From Mycobacterium sp. URHD0025 (GTDB lineage: Bacteria > Actinomycetota > Actinomycetes > Mycobacteriales > Mycobacteriaceae), in contig NZ_AUEQ01000010.1 in assembly GCF_000426065.1 (NCBI RefSeq), positions 231,668 through 295,667 on the forward strand: a DNA stretch of 64,000 nucleotides, written 5' to 3'. Position 1 is the stretch's first letter; each line of letters opens with the position of its first letter. The notes beneath the pieces were generated by a model. The model saw only the letters and a list, made by a program, of their open reading frames with translations, was not told the DNA's origin and made no database searches. Of the stretch, positions 27,867-37,719 are shown one piece after another. A program made the position numbers and the translations under genes.

Positions 27867-28819
27867 GCCACGTTTCCAACCGGCTGGTCCGGATGCTCAA
27901 CATGGTGCCGTACTTCCAGGCCAATCCGAAGGTCACGCGGGCCGAGGCGGCCAGCGTGCTGGGAGTCACCCGTAAGCAGCTCGATGACGACCTTCGACAG
28001 TTGTGGATGTGCGGCCTGCCCGGGTACAGCCCCGGCGATCTCATCGACTTCGACTTCGAAGGTGACACGGTCGAGGTCACGTTCAGCGCCGGCGTCGATC
28101 GCCCGCTGAGGCTCACCTCGACGGAAGCGACCGGCATCCTGGTGGCGCTGCGGGCATTGGTCGACGTGCCCGGCATGGTCGATCCGGAAGCCGCGCGCAG
28201 CGCCATCGCCAAGATCGAATCCGCTGCAGGCAGCAAGCTGGCGGCCGTCGACGAGCCGGCGCAGACCGAGAGTGTCGCTGCCGCGGCCGTGCGGGCGGCG
28301 GTGCGCGACGGCCGTGCGGTGACGCTGGAGTACTACTCGGCGTCGCGGGATTCGTTGAGCCGACGCACTGTCGACCCGATCCGGGTGGCACTGGTCGGAG
28401 ACAACAGCTATCTGGAGGCGTGGTGTCGCACCGCCGAGGCGGTCCGGCTGTTCCGCTTCGACCGCATCGTCGACGCGCAGGTGCTCGACGAGGCATCCTC
28501 GCCGCCGCCACCCGCGGTGCAGGCCGGGCCCGACACGTCGCTGTTCGACGCGGATCCGGCCCTGCCGTCGGCCACCCTTCTGGTCGATGCGACTGCCTCA
28601 TGGGTGTTCGACTACTACCCGTTGCGGGTGGTCAACGAACTGCCCGATGGAGGCTGCGAGGCTGCGATGACCTACGCCTCCGACGAGTGGATGACACGGT
28701 TCGTGCTCGGCTTCGGCTCGGCGGTCACCGTGCTCGCCCCGGAGTCGTTGGCGCAGCGGGTGCGGGATGCGGCGGCCGAGGCACTGCGTGTCTACGACGC
28801 CGACGACGCACGCGGGTAG
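27863..28819 (+). CDS. pafC: DNA-damage transcription activator subunit PafC (WYL domain)
   Basis: A 318-residue partner of PafB with the same architecture: winged helix (RLVRMLNMVPYFQANPKV and VTRKQLDDDLRQLWMCGL), WYL domain (LVGDNSYLEAWCRTAEAVR, where the usual W-Y-L trio is replaced by S-Y-L) and a C-terminal WCX-like region. It overlaps pafB by 4 bp. tatA follows 30 bp downstream. Confidence 0.95.
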   Translation: MSHVSNRLVRMLNMVPYFQANPKVTRAEAASVLGVTRKQLDDDLRQLWMCGLPGYSPGDLIDFDFEGDTVEVTFSAGVDRPLRLTSTEATGILVALRALVDVPGMVDPEAARSAIAKIESAAGSKLAAVDEPAQTESVAAAAVRAAVRDGRAVTLEYYSASRDSLSRRTVDPIRVALVGDNSYLEAWCRTAEAVRLFRFDRIVDAQVLDEASSPPPPAVQAGPDTSLFDADPALPSATLLVDATASWVFDYYPLRVVNELPDGGCEAAMTYASDEWMTRFVLGFGSAVTVLAPESLAQRVRDAAAEALRVYDADDARG

Positions 28820-28849
28820 ACTCGGCACGGACGTCTGGAGGTAACCAAA

Positions 28850-29107
28850 TTGGGTGGTCTACAACCCTGGCACTGGATCATTGTCATCGCGGTGTTCGTG
28901 CTGCTTTTCGGCGCCAAGAAGCTGCCGGATGCGGCACGGTCGCTCGGTAAGTCGATGCGCATCTTCAAGTCGGAGATCAAGGAGATGCAGTCGGATTCCT
29001 CCGGGTCGTCGGGTTCCGCGGCCGACACGCCGCCGGCAAAGCCGATCGCCTCCGAGCGGGTCGAGGCGCCCGCCCCTGAGCAGTCCCCGGACCGCCACAC
29101 GGCCTGA
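28850..29107 (+). CDS. tatA: Sec-independent protein translocase subunit TatA
   Basis: An 85-residue Tat pore protein with one membrane helix (residues 7-21, [15 protein letters not shown]) followed by the hinge and amphipathic helix [21 protein letters not shown] Ser/Pro-rich, probably disordered tail ends it. Translation starts at TTG (28850), supported by GGAGG at the right distance. It is co-directional with tatC 75 bp on. TatA builds the pore after substrate docking on TatC (and TatB, whose gene is not in this window). Confidence 0.95.
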   Translation: MGGLQPWHWIIVIAVFVLLFGAKKLPDAARSLGKSMRIFKSEIKEMQSDSSGSSGSAADTPPAKPIASERVEAPAPEQSPDRHTA

Positions 29108-29182
29108 CCGGTCCGGCAACGATCGCGGTCATCGCCCCGCGGTGCCGCTTCGCGTCTACGACCAGGCCTGTAGAACACGCCA

Positions 29183-30139
29183 GTGACCTCCGGATTCATC
29201 AAAAAGCTCGATCCTCGCCGTCGTCGTTCGCGGGTAAACCCCGACGGGACGATGTCGCTCGTCGACCACCTCCACGAGCTACGCACCAGGCTGCTGATCG
29301 CGGTCGCCGCGGTTGTGGTGACCACGATCTTCGGGTTCCTCTGGTACACCCACGGCATTTTCGGCTTCCACAGCCTCGGTGAATGGCTGCGGGGTCCGTA
29401 CTGCGCACTGCCCGCATCCGCGCGCGCCGATATCACCCCCGGTGGGGGCTGCCGTCTGCTCGCGACGGCGCCATTCGACCAGTTCATGTTGCGACTGAAG
29501 GTGGCGCTGGCCGCCGGCATCGTGCTGGCCTGCCCCGTGTGGCTGTATCAGATGTGGGCGTTCATCACCCCGGGCCTGTACAAGAAGGAACGCCGGTTCG
29601 CGATGGCGTTCGTGGGCATCGGTGCGGTGCTGTTCATCACGGGCGCGGTGCTGGCCTATGTGGTGCTGGCGACGGCGCTCGGTTTCCTGCTCACCGTGGG
29701 CAGCGATGTCCAGGTGACAGCCCTGTCCGGTGACAAGTACTTCGGCTTCCTGATCAACCTGCTGCTGGTGTTCGGCATCAGCTTCGAATTCCCGTTGCTG
29801 ATCATCATGCTGAACCTGATCGGCATGCTCACCTACGAGCGGCTCAAGGCGTGGCGGCGGGGATTGATCTTCGGGTTGTTCGTGTTCGCGGCGTTCGCCA
29901 CGCCCGGCTCGGATCCGTTCACGATGTTGGCGCTGGCCTGCGCGTTGACCGTGCTGCTGGAGTTCGCCATCCAGGTCGCCAGGATCAATGACAAACGCAA
30001 GGCTCGTCGGGAAGCGCTTGAGGTGCCCGAGGACGAGGCCGCACCGATCCCGACGGCGGAGCCGCTCGAGCGGCCCGAGCCGGTGACGGAGCCGGATGTG
30101 CGACCGTCGCGGATCGACATCGATGACGATGCCACCTGA
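29183..30139 (+). CDS. tatC: Sec-independent protein translocase subunit TatC
   Basis: A 318-residue polytopic receptor for twin-arginine signal peptides with six membrane helices. Hallmarks include the N-terminal [14 protein letters not shown] with the signal-binding Glu, [19 protein letters not shown], and [14 protein letters not shown]. The C-terminal tail (about residues 275-318) is acidic and Pro-rich. GTG at 29183 is the start. helY starts inside its last codons, coupling the two genes. Confidence 0.96.
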   Translation: MTSGFIKKLDPRRRRSRVNPDGTMSLVDHLHELRTRLLIAVAAVVVTTIFGFLWYTHGIFGFHSLGEWLRGPYCALPASARADITPGGGCRLLATAPFDQFMLRLKVALAAGIVLACPVWLYQMWAFITPGLYKKERRFAMAFVGIGAVLFITGAVLAYVVLATALGFLLTVGSDVQVTALSGDKYFGFLINLLLVFGISFEFPLLIIMLNLIGMLTYERLKAWRRGLIFGLFVFAAFATPGSDPFTMLALACALTVLLEFAIQVARINDKRKARREALEVPEDEAAPIPTAEPLERPEPVTEPDVRPSRIDIDDDAT

Positions 30140-33023
30140 TACCGATGCCCCCACCGGTGGTGAGCTGACCAAGTTCACCGCCGAATACCCGTTCGCTCTC
30201 GACGACTTCCAGCTTCGCGGCTGCCGCGCGCTCGAAAGCGGCCACGGCGTGCTGGTGTGTGCACCCACCGGGGCCGGCAAGACCGTGGTCGGCGAGTTCG
30301 CTGTGCACCTGGCCCTGGCGGCGGGTGGCAAGTGCTTCTACACCACACCGATCAAGGCCCTGAGCAACCAGAAACACAACGATCTGGTGGCCCGCTACGG
30401 GGCGGACAAGATCGGTTTGCTCACCGGTGACCAGTCCATCAACGGTAACGCCGACATCGTGGTGATGACCACCGAAGTGCTGCGCAACATGCTGTATGCG
30501 AATTCGCCTGCACTGCAAGGGCTTTCCTACGTCGTGATGGACGAGGTGCACTTCCTGGCCGACCGCATGCGCGGGGCGGTGTGGGAGGAGGTGATCCTGC
30601 ACCTACCCGAGGAGGTGCTGCTGGTCAGCCTGTCCGCGACGGTCAGCAATGCCGAGGAGTTCGGTGGCTGGATCCAGACCGTCCGCGGCGATACCACCGT
30701 TGTCGTCGACGAACACCGGCCCGTCCCGCTGTCCCAGCACATGCTCGTCGGCAGGCGGCTGTTCGATCTGTTCGAGCACACCGGAAGCGCCGGCGGAGCC
30801 GCCCCGGCGTCGACGTCGACGTTGGTGGACCCGGATCTGTTGCGCCACATCAGCCACCGGCGTGAGGCCGACCGGCTGGCGGATTGGCAGCCTCGAGGAC
30901 GTGGCCGCGGGGGTGGGCGTCCGCAGCTGTACCGGCCGCCCAGCCGGCCCGACGTCATCGCCACGCTGGACGGCGCGGGGCTGCTGCCCGCCATCACGTT
31001 CGTGTTCTCCCGCGCCGGATGCGACGCGGCCGTCCAACAATGCCTACGCGCACCGCTGCGGTTGACCACCGACGAGGAGCGCGGCCGGATCGCGGCGATC
31101 GTGGACCGCCGCTGCGCCGATCTGGCCGAATCCGATCTCATCGTTCTCGACTACCACCAGTGGCGCGAAGGACTGCTGCGCGGCCTGGCCGCCCACCACG
31201 CCGGCATGCTCCCGGTCTTCCGGCACACCGTGGAAGAGCTGTTCACCGCGGGCCTGGTCAAGGCGGTGTTCGCGACCGAAACCTTGGCCCTGGGCATCAA
31301 CATGCCCGCGCGCACCGTGGTGCTGGAGCGGCTGGTGAAGTTCAACGGCGAACAGCACGTTCCGTTGACGCCGGGGGAGTACACCCAGCTGACCGGCCGG
31401 GCGGGGCGCCGCGGGATCGACGTCGAAGGCCATGCCGTGGTGCTGTGGCGGCCCGACGACAGCAACGCCGAACCCGCCGAGGTCGCCGGTCTGGCCTCGA
31501 CGCGGACCTTCCCCCTGCGCAGCTCGTTCGCACCGAGCTACAACATGACCATCAACCTGGTGCAGCAGATGGGGCCCGAACAGGCGCACAAACTGCTGGA
31601 GCGCTCGTTCGCCCAGTATCAGGCCGACCGGTCGGTGGTCGGGTTGGTGCGCGGAATCGCGCGCGGAGAACGGATGCTGGCGGAGTTGGCGGCCGAACTC
31701 GGCACTGACGAGCGCTTGCGCGAGGAGCCATCCGGCGGTGACGAGCGCTTGCGCGAGGAGCCATCCGGCGCTGACGAGCGCTCGCGCGAGGAGTCATCCG
31801 GCACTCCGGAAGCGCCGATCCTCGACTACGTCAGGCTGCGGACCAAGATCGGCGAACGCGAACGCGCGCAGTCGCGGGCGTCGCGGTTGCAACGGCGCAG
31901 GGCCGCCACCGATGCGCTGGCCGAGTTGCGTCGCGGCGACATCATCACCATCACCCACGGTCGCCGTGGCGGACTTGCCGTGGTCCTGGAGCCCGCCGAA
32001 CGCGACAGCGACGACCCGCGTCCGCTGGTGCTGACCGAACACCGGTGGGCCGGCCGCATTTCGTCGGCGGACTATTCGGGTGCGTCGGCCCCGCTGGGTG
32101 CGATGACGCTACCCAAGCGGGTCGAACACCGGCAGCCACGCGTGCGCCGGGACCTGGCGTCGGCATTGCGCTCGGCCGCCGCCGACCTGTCGGTGCCCTC
32201 GGTCCGGTCGAGCCGGCGCGCCCCAGCACCCGAACGTGACGTCGATCCCGAATTGGCCGGGCTGCGGGACCAACTGCGCCGCCACCCGGCGCATCAACTC
32301 CCGGACCGTGAACCCAAGGCCAGGATCGCCGAACGCTATCTGCGCATCGAACGTGAGAATGCCCAGATCCAGCAGAAGGTGAATGCGGCCACGAACTCAC
32401 TGGCCCGCACCTTCGACCGGATCGTGGCGCTGCTGAGTGAGCGCGGCTTCATCGAAGACGACAACCAGCCCGAGCGCAGCCCGGACCTCAAGGTCACCGA
32501 TGCCGGCCGGCTGTTGGCCCGCATCTACAGCGAGAGCGATCTGCTGGTGGCCGAATGTCTGCGCGCCGGGTTGTGGGACGGTTTACAGCCCGCCGAACTG
32601 GCCGGCGTTCTCTCGGCCGTGCTGTTCGAATCGCGCGGGGACACCGCGGGTGGCGCGGTGGGTATCGACATCCCCACCCCTGGCCTGCGCCGGGCGCTGG
32701 CCCAGACCCGGCGGTTGTCGGCGGACCTGCGCGGCGACGAGCAGCGGCACCGGTTGGCACCGAGCCGTGAGCCCGACGAGGGTTTCGTCACCGCCGTCTA
32801 CCGGTGGGCCACCACCGGTGATCTGGCGGCCGCACTCGCCGCCTCCGATGTGGGCGGGACAGGTTCAGCACTGTCGGCGGGCGATTTCGTGCGGTGGTGC
32901 CGCCAGGTGCTCGATTTGCTCGACCAGGTGCGCAATGCCGCTCCCACGCCTGCCCTGCGCAATACCGCGAAACGCGCTGTCAACGACGTTCGGCGCGGTG
33001 TTGTTGCTGTTGATGCAGGGTAG
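30123..33023 (+). CDS. helY: Ski2/Mtr4-like ATP-dependent helicase HelY
   Basis: A 966-residue superfamily-2 RNA/DNA helicase. Motif I is [14 protein letters not shown], motif II the DEVH box [13 protein letters not shown], motif [11 protein letters not shown], and motif [17 protein letters not shown]; a C-terminal DSHCT-like domain follows. It corresponds to mycobacterial HelY. Two nearby ATGs (30123 and 30129) both overlap the tatC 3' end; the first is used here. The unusual element is an in-frame triple 11-residue repeat (about residues 529-561, [10 protein letters not shown] type) between the helicase core and the domain starting [10 protein letters not shown]. From memory, this insert is absent from the M. 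tuberculosis protein. Confidence 0.94.
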   Translation: MTMPPDTDAPTGGELTKFTAEYPFALDDFQLRGCRALESGHGVLVCAPTGAGKTVVGEFAVHLALAAGGKCFYTTPIKALSNQKHNDLVARYGADKIGLLTGDQSINGNADIVVMTTEVLRNMLYANSPALQGLSYVVMDEVHFLADRMRGAVWEEVILHLPEEVLLVSLSATVSNAEEFGGWIQTVRGDTTVVVDEHRPVPLSQHMLVGRRLFDLFEHTGSAGGAAPASTSTLVDPDLLRHISHRREADRLADWQPRGRGRGGGRPQLYRPPSRPDVIATLDGAGLLPAITFVFSRAGCDAAVQQCLRAPLRLTTDEERGRIAAIVDRRCADLAESDLIVLDYHQWREGLLRGLAAHHAGMLPVFRHTVEELFTAGLVKAVFATETLALGINMPARTVVLERLVKFNGEQHVPLTPGEYTQLTGRAGRRGIDVEGHAVVLWRPDDSNAEPAEVAGLASTRTFPLRSSFAPSYNMTINLVQQMGPEQAHKLLERSFAQYQADRSVVGLVRGIARGERMLAELAAELGTDERLREEPSGGDERLREEPSGADERSREESSGTPEAPILDYVRLRTKIGERERAQSRASRLQRRRAATDALAELRRGDIITITHGRRGGLAVVLEPAERDSDDPRPLVLTEHRWAGRISSADYSGASAPLGAMTLPKRVEHRQPRVRRDLASALRSAAADLSVPSVRSSRRAPAPERDVDPELAGLRDQLRRHPAHQLPDREPKARIAERYLRIERENAQIQQKVNAATNSLARTFDRIVALLSERGFIEDDNQPERSPDLKVTDAGRLLARIYSESDLLVAECLRAGLWDGLQPAELAGVLSAVLFESRGDTAGGAVGIDIPTPGLRRALAQTRRLSADLRGDEQRHRLAPSREPDEGFVTAVYRWATTGDLAAALAASDVGGTGSALSAGDFVRWCRQVLDLLDQVRNAAPTPALRNTAKRAVNDVRRGVVAVDAG
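31706..31804 (+). repeat. Three tandem 33-bp repeats inside helY
   Basis: Units at 31706-31738, 31739-31771 and 31772-31804 share TGACGAGCGCTTGCGCGAGG and the following GAGCCATCCGGC with few changes; the third unit has diverged slightly. The period is a multiple of three, so each unit adds 11 residues ([11 protein letters not shown] type) without breaking helY. The first half recurs ahead of cobL at 41078-41128. Confidence 0.95.
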
Positions 33024-33061
33024 TGTGTGGCAGGCGATACCGAACAGGATCAAGGAGAACC

Positions 33062-33847
33062 ATGAGCGGACCGCAGGGATCTGACCAGGGACAGCAGTGG
33101 CCCGGTCAGCAGCCTGAGCCCGGGGGGGACCAGGCGCCGGGTGCTGAAGCGTGGCAGCCGCCGACCCCCGCTTCCGACGACCCCACGGCCCACGCTCCGG
33201 CCTGGCAGCCGCCGGCATATACGCCGCAGCAGTACCCGCCGTACCAGCCGCCTTCTCAGGGCGTCCAGCAGCCGGATTACTCACAGCCGCAACAGCCTCA
33301 GTACCCCGGGCCCGAGCAGTACGGCCAGCAGGCCTATCCGCCTCCGGGCCAGCCGCAGTACGGGCAGGTGCCGGGCTACGGTCAGCAGCCCCAGTACGGG
33401 CAGCCGGGCCAGCCCCCGCAGTACGGTCAGCCGGGGCCATACGGGCAGCCCGGCCAGTACGGCGCCCCCGGCCAGTTCGGCCAGTACGGGATGCCCGGTG
33501 CCGAGGCGAGCTCCAACTCCAAGCGTTCGCTGGCGATCATCGGCGGCCTCGTGATCCTGTTGGTGGCCATCGTCGCCGTCACGGCGTTCTGGTTGCCGGG
33601 ATGGGCGATGACGACCAAGCTCGACATCAACAAGGCCCAGAGCGGTGTCGAGCAGATCCTCACCGACAAGACCAACGGCTATGGCGCCACCAAGGTCACC
33701 GGCGTCAAGTGCAACGACGGCGAGAACCCGACGGTCAAGAAGGATTCGACCTTCGACTGCGAAGTCACCATCGACGGCACCAAGCGCAAGGTGACAGTGA
33801 CGTTCAAGGACGACAAGGGCACCTACGAGGTCGGTCGGCCCAAGTAG
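33062..33847 (+). CDS. YGQP-rich, single-TM DUF4333-type membrane protein
   Basis: A 261-residue protein in three parts. Residues 1-150 are low-complexity and rich in Pro, Gln, Tyr and Gly, with repeated [12 protein letters not shown] units, and should be cytoplasmic and disordered. One membrane helix follows (about 158-180, [17 protein letters not shown]). The extracytoplasmic end (about 190-261) matches the DUF4333 domain: two cysteines (GVKCNDG and [10 protein letters not shown]) that could form a disulphide. This is the Rv2091c-type protein placed after helY. The ATG at 33062 follows AAGGAG by 7 nt. Function is unknown; the tail could mediate contacts in the cell envelope. Confidence 0.85.
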   Translation: MSGPQGSDQGQQWPGQQPEPGGDQAPGAEAWQPPTPASDDPTAHAPAWQPPAYTPQQYPPYQPPSQGVQQPDYSQPQQPQYPGPEQYGQQAYPPPGQPQYGQVPGYGQQPQYGQPGQPPQYGQPGPYGQPGQYGAPGQFGQYGMPGAEASSNSKRSLAIIGGLVILLVAIVAVTAFWLPGWAMTTKLDINKAQSGVEQILTDKTNGYGATKVTGVKCNDGENPTVKKDSTFDCEVTIDGTKRKVTVTFKDDKGTYEVGRPK

Positions 33848-33963
33848 TCAGGCCGCCGCGGGCAGCTCGTGGCAGTGGCCGGCTCGCCTCCGATTTCCAC
33901 ATGGGGGCGGCTCGCCGCGCCGCGAGCGACCCGTAGGTAGAAAAAGCCCCGAATTCCGGGCGT

Positions 33964-34947
33964 TCAGCCGGGCAGCCGGTCCAGGGCCGACTGCAATCGG
34001 CTGATCGACGACGCCACCCCGTACGCCGCCGCGAGTTCGGCGACCCGGGCCGGGTCTCTGGCGACCAGCGGCAGCTCGTCGGTCGCAGCCGTCATCGTCA
34101 CCTGGGCATCCGTGGCCACCCGCACCACCGGCTCGGCTGCCGCCATGTAGTCGGCCGCGGCCAGCAACTTGGCCCGATGTGCTTTGGACAGCGAGGATTT
34201 CGGGTCCTCGGCCGCCAGCTTGATGCCCTCCAGCGAGCCGAACCGGGCCAGCAGGGCCGCGGCCGTCTTCTCGCCTATCCCGGCGACCCCGGGCAGCCCG
34301 TCGGACGGATCACCCCGCAGCAGGGCCAATTCCGCGTATGCCGGTCCGGCGCGGTCGATGGGCACCCCGTACAGCTCTGCGACTTCCTCCGGACCGAACT
34401 TCGTGGCCTTGGCCAGCCCGCGACCGATGTAGAGCACCCGCACGGCGGGGGCAGGCTCATCACGCACCAGTTGGAGCAGGTCACGGTCGCCGCTGACCAC
34501 CACGACCGGATCGCGCTGTTCACGTGTCGCCAGCGTGCCGAGCACGTCGTCGGCTTCGAACCCCGGGGCGCCGGCCATGGTGATGCCGAACGCGTCGAGC
34601 AATTCGATGATCATGTCGACCTGCGGGGTGAGGTCGTCGGGAACTTCTTCGACGTAGAGGGTTCCATCAGGAGGCGGCCGCAGCCCGATGTCGGCCTCCG
34701 GCCGAGCGACCCGGTGCGCCTTGTACGACGGCACCAGCTCGACCCGCCACTGCGGCCGCCAATCGTCGTCGCGGCACACCACGAGCCGGCGCGGCCGTTC
34801 CCGGGTCACCAGAGTGGCGATCGAATCCAGGAACCCGCGCACCGCGTTCACCGGCCGGCCGTCGGGAGCCTTGATCGACGAGGGCACGCCGAAGTACGAC
34901 CGGAACCACATGCTGGCGCCGTCGAGCAGCAGAACCGGGTCGCTCAC
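33964..34947 (-). CDS. 5'-3' exonuclease (FEN/PolA-N-like), stand-alone
   Basis: A 327-residue flap/exonuclease-type nuclease, at the position of Rv2090. Metal-binding acids are seen in [37 protein letters not shown] and [22 protein letters not shown] (the helix-hairpin-helix H3TH). The GTG start at 34947 overlaps the stop of the hotdog gene (GTGA). It lacks a polymerase domain and may process RNA primers or flaps in DNA replication and repair. It converges on the DUF4333 gene with a 116-bp gap. Confidence 0.92.
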   Translation of the reverse strand: MSDPVLLLDGASMWFRSYFGVPSSIKAPDGRPVNAVRGFLDSIATLVTRERPRRLVVCRDDDWRPQWRVELVPSYKAHRVARPEADIGLRPPPDGTLYVEEVPDDLTPQVDMIIELLDAFGITMAGAPGFEADDVLGTLATREQRDPVVVVSGDRDLLQLVRDEPAPAVRVLYIGRGLAKATKFGPEEVAELYGVPIDRAGPAYAELALLRGDPSDGLPGVAGIGEKTAAALLARFGSLEGIKLAAEDPKSSLSKAHRAKLLAAADYMAAAEPVVRVATDAQVTMTAATDELPLVARDPARVAELAAAYGVASSISRLQSALDRLPG

Positions 34948-35819
34948 TGGATCCTCCCGAAGATGTATGAGGCGGCGGTGACGGCTTTGCCGCCGGCGCC
35001 CTCGTCGTGCAGGGTGGCCCTGACGGCGACGCTGCCGGCACCCGCGTTCCCAGCGCCGGTCAGTACCTGGGTGTCGACCCGGAACGGGCCGGCCTTGCCG
35101 CGCGCCAGGAACATCACATGCGACGAAAACCCTTGCAAAGCAACACTTTTTGTGGCCTCGACCGCGCTTTCCATGGCGGCCGTCTCCAGTATCACGAACT
35201 GCGGGCCGATGTGAAGGGCGGCGTCCGGTGAGGCCACTTCGACGGCCAGCTCCGGCAGCACCCAGTGCCCGGCCCACGGTCCGCTGTCGCGCTTGCTGCC
35301 ACCGAACACCTGCCACAGCGGCGGCAGATCCGGTCCGTCGACGACACCTATCGGGTCGACGGGCATCTTCTCCAGGCCCTCCGGCGGTGTGCCGATCGAG
35401 ATGCCCTGGCCCTCGGTCAGTGCGATGACCCGGTCCGGATTGTCGGCGTCGACGATGACCGAGCGGCTGTAGGCCAGTTGCCTACCCTGTTTGAGGACCT
35501 CGGTGTCCACCCGGATGCGAGCCACATCCGTGGCCGGATCCAGGACCTGACAGGAATGGATGACCGGGTTGGGCACGGCCTCCAGATCACTCACTCCGCC
35601 GCTGTCGGGAGAGGAGATGCCGAGCACCGCAAGCAGCAATCCGCCCGCAGGGTTGCGCATGTCGCGACGCAACGTCACCGTGTCGTCGACCGGTCCCAGG
35701 TCCATCGAGGCATACGAGCGCCCGAGGTATCGATAACTGAGCAGGCCGCCCCAGCGCCTGCGCAGCTCAGCGGCATAGGCCTCGGGATCGTCGGTGAGAT
35801 CACGGATGTCACGCAACAT
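34944..35819 (-). CDS. Double-hotdog (thioesterase-like) protein
   Basis: A 291-residue protein made of two hotdog-like halves. The first includes [21 protein letters not shown] and the second [20 protein letters not shown] with [20 protein letters not shown], where the central helix and following strands look like PaaI/FcoT-type domains. Obvious catalytic residues cannot be fixed, so thioesterase activity is only a family inference. The ATG at 35819 is chosen because upstream sequence is antisense to the divergent pepE region. It is coupled by GTGA to the exonuclease gene, an unexpected partner. Confidence 0.72.
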   Translation of the reverse strand: MLRDIRDLTDDPEAYAAELRRRWGGLLSYRYLGRSYASMDLGPVDDTVTLRRDMRNPAGGLLLAVLGISSPDSGGVSDLEAVPNPVIHSCQVLDPATDVARIRVDTEVLKQGRQLAYSRSVIVDADNPDRVIALTEGQGISIGTPPEGLEKMPVDPIGVVDGPDLPPLWQVFGGSKRDSGPWAGHWVLPELAVEVASPDAALHIGPQFVILETAAMESAVEATKSVALQGFSSHVMFLARGKAGPFRVDTQVLTGAGNAGAGSVAVRATLHDEGAGGKAVTAASYIFGRIQ

Positions 35820-35871
35820 TCCAGCGACAGTAGCCGGTGGTCTCGGCGAGCTACGGACTAGCCTCGACGCC

Positions 35872-36999
35872 ATGAGCGTCAGCCGATTCAGCACCGATGT
35901 CTACGCCCAACGGCTTTCCGCGGCGGCGTCCGCGGCGGCGGACGCCGGATTGACCGGTCTGGTCATCACCCCGGGCTATGACCTGCGATACCTGGTCGGC
36001 TCGCGGGCGCAGACCTTCGAGCGGCTGACGGCGCTGGTGCTGCCTACCTCGGGCGACCCGACGATCGTGGTGCCGCGCCTTGAATTGGCGGCGCTGCGCG
36101 AGTCGGCGGTCACCGAACTCGGTGTGACGGTTCGCGATTGGGTGGACGGGCAGAACCCGTATCAGATGGTCGCCGACGCGCTCGGCGGACCGGGCAGTGC
36201 CGTGGCGGTCACGGATGCCATGCCCGCCCTGCATCTACTGCCGCTGGCCGACCTGCTCGGCGTGATTCCGGTGCTGGCCACCGATGTGCTGCGCCGGCTG
36301 CGGATGATCAAGGACCCCGCCGAGATCGACGCGCTACGCAAGGCGGGTGCTGCGATCGACCGCGTGCATGCCAGGGTGCCCGAGTTCCTGGCGCCTGGCC
36401 GCACCGAGGCCGATGTGGCCGCGGACATCGCCGAAGCGATTGTCGCCGAAGGGCATTCAGAAGTTGCGTTCATCATCGTGGGCTCTGGCCCCAACGGGGC
36501 GGACCCGCATCACGAGTGCTCGGACCGTGAGTTGCGCGCCGGGGACATCGTCGTCGTCGACATCGGAGGTCCGTACGAGCCCGGCTACAACTCCGACTCC
36601 ACCCGCACCTACAGCATCGGTGAGCCGGATCCGGAGGTGGCGCGCCGCTATGCGGTGCTGCAGCGCGCGCAGCAGGCCGCCGTCGCGGCCGTGCGTCCCG
36701 GCGTGACCGCTGAGCAGATCGACGCGGCCGCGCGCGACGTGCTGGCCGCCGAGGGGCTGGCCGAGGCGTTCGTCCACCGCACCGGGCACGGCATCGGGCT
36801 GTCGGTGCACGAGGAGCCCTACATCGTGGCCGGCAACGATTTGCCCCTGGAGGTCGGGATGGCATTCAGCGTCGAGCCCGGCGTGTATTTCCCGGGGCAC
36901 TGGGGTGCCCGTATCGAGGACATCGTCGTGGTCACCGAGGGCGGTGCGGTGTCGGTCAACAACCAGCCTCACGACCTTGTCGTGGTCCCGGTGGGCTAG
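35872..36999 (+). CDS. pepE: M24-family dipeptidase PepE (Xaa-Pro-type)
   Basis: A 375-residue pita-bread metallopeptidase. The creatinase-like N-domain (1-140) has SRAQTFERLTALVLP. The catalytic M24 domain carries the five metal ligands: two Asp in VVVDIGGPYEPGYNSDSTRTY, His in HRTGHGIGLSVHEEPY, Glu in FSVEPGVYFPG and Glu in ARIEDIVVV. It corresponds to PepE (Rv2089c). ATG at 35872 is divergent from the hotdog gene. The enzyme should cleave dipeptides with C-terminal proline or related substrates in the cytoplasm. Confidence 0.9.
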   Translation: MSVSRFSTDVYAQRLSAAASAAADAGLTGLVITPGYDLRYLVGSRAQTFERLTALVLPTSGDPTIVVPRLELAALRESAVTELGVTVRDWVDGQNPYQMVADALGGPGSAVAVTDAMPALHLLPLADLLGVIPVLATDVLRRLRMIKDPAEIDALRKAGAAIDRVHARVPEFLAPGRTEADVAADIAEAIVAEGHSEVAFIIVGSGPNGADPHHECSDRELRAGDIVVVDIGGPYEPGYNSDSTRTYSIGEPDPEVARRYAVLQRAQQAAVAAVRPGVTAEQIDAAARDVLAAEGLAEAFVHRTGHGIGLSVHEEPYIVAGNDLPLEVGMAFSVEPGVYFPGHWGARIEDIVVVTEGGAVSVNNQPHDLVVVPVG

Positions 37000-37011
37000 G
37001 CGTACGCGCCG

Positions 37012-37617
37012 CTAGCCACGCTGCAACAGGTGGCGTATCAGCTGGTCCAGGTGGTGGGCGTCGGTGATGACGGGGCTGCCGTGGATGAAGCTGGTCATGA
37101 TGCCGCTGATGAAGGTGAGCACCACGACGGCACTTTCCTCGATCTGTGACGCCGGCACGGTGGGATCGTCGTACCAGCGGGCGATGACTTCGCGTGCCCG
37201 GCTGTAGAACTGGACGCCGTAGGTCGACATGATCGCCGCCAGGTCAGGGTCCCGGTGGGCGTGCAGGATCAGCTCGAAGCGGGCCCTGGTACGGGTCAGG
37301 TAGGGCTCGGTACCCGAGAGCATCACCAGCCGCGCGAGCCCCAAGGTGCCGGCGTATCGGCGCTCGAATCGATCGCTGCGCTCGTCCATCATCGACAGGT
37401 CACCGAGGTCGAGTTCGGTGAGGCGCTCCGCGACGCCGTGCAGCAGGAGTTTGCGCGTACGGAAGTAGTACGACGTCGTTCCTGCCGGCAAACCCGCCTG
37501 CTTGTCCACCCTGGGATGGCTGAGTCCCCGTGCGCCTTCGGTACTCAGCAGCTCGATGGCGGCGTCGGCCAGGTCGGCGCGCCGTTTGATCGGGTTGTAC
37601 TTACGAGGTGCGCTGAT
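37012..37617 (-). CDS. TetR-family regulator lacking a canonical start codon
   Basis: Homology to TetR regulators extends upstream of the only canonical start in frame (GTG at 37509, inside the HTH). The full N-terminus would read from codon 37617: SAPRKYNPIKRRADLADAA, then the HTH region up to GLPAGTTSYYFRTRKLL. The first codon of this 201-residue version is ATC where an ATG would be expected; an in-frame TAG lies 4 codons upstream of it, and no ATG, GTG or TTG lies between them and 37509. A GGAGG lies 13 nt upstream of the ATC. The gene may use ATC or a CTG, or may have lost its start. It is divergent from the LVIVD gene across a region with repeats. Confidence 0.75.
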   Translation of the reverse strand: MSAPRKYNPIKRRADLADAAIELLSTEGARGLSHPRVDKQAGLPAGTTSYYFRTRKLLLHGVAERLTELDLGDLSMMDERSDRFERRYAGTLGLARLVMLSGTEPYLTRTRARFELILHAHRDPDLAAIMSTYGVQFYSRAREVIARWYDDPTVPASQIEESAVVVLTFISGIMTSFIHGSPVITDAHHLDQLIRHLLQRG

Positions 37618-37668
37618 GGCGCAATCCTAACCTCCAGCTACCGGCCGACCGACGGATGAGCAGAGCGG

Positions 37669-37705
37669 ATTCCTCTAGAAGTATTCCTCTAATTCCTTAG
37701 AGGAT
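37669..37705. promoter_or_regulatory. Three-part repeat between TetR and LVIVD genes (ATTCCTCTA sites)
   Basis: ATTCCTCTA occurs at 37669-37677 and again at 37683-37691 (14 bp apart), followed by the reverse-oriented TTAGAGGAT at 37697-37705. The last two form an inverted repeat CCTCTAA-TTCC-TTAGAGG. Lying between the divergent TetR gene and the LVIVD gene, it is a likely TetR operator. Confidence 0.7.
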
Positions 37706-37719
37706 GTTACGTTGCGGCG

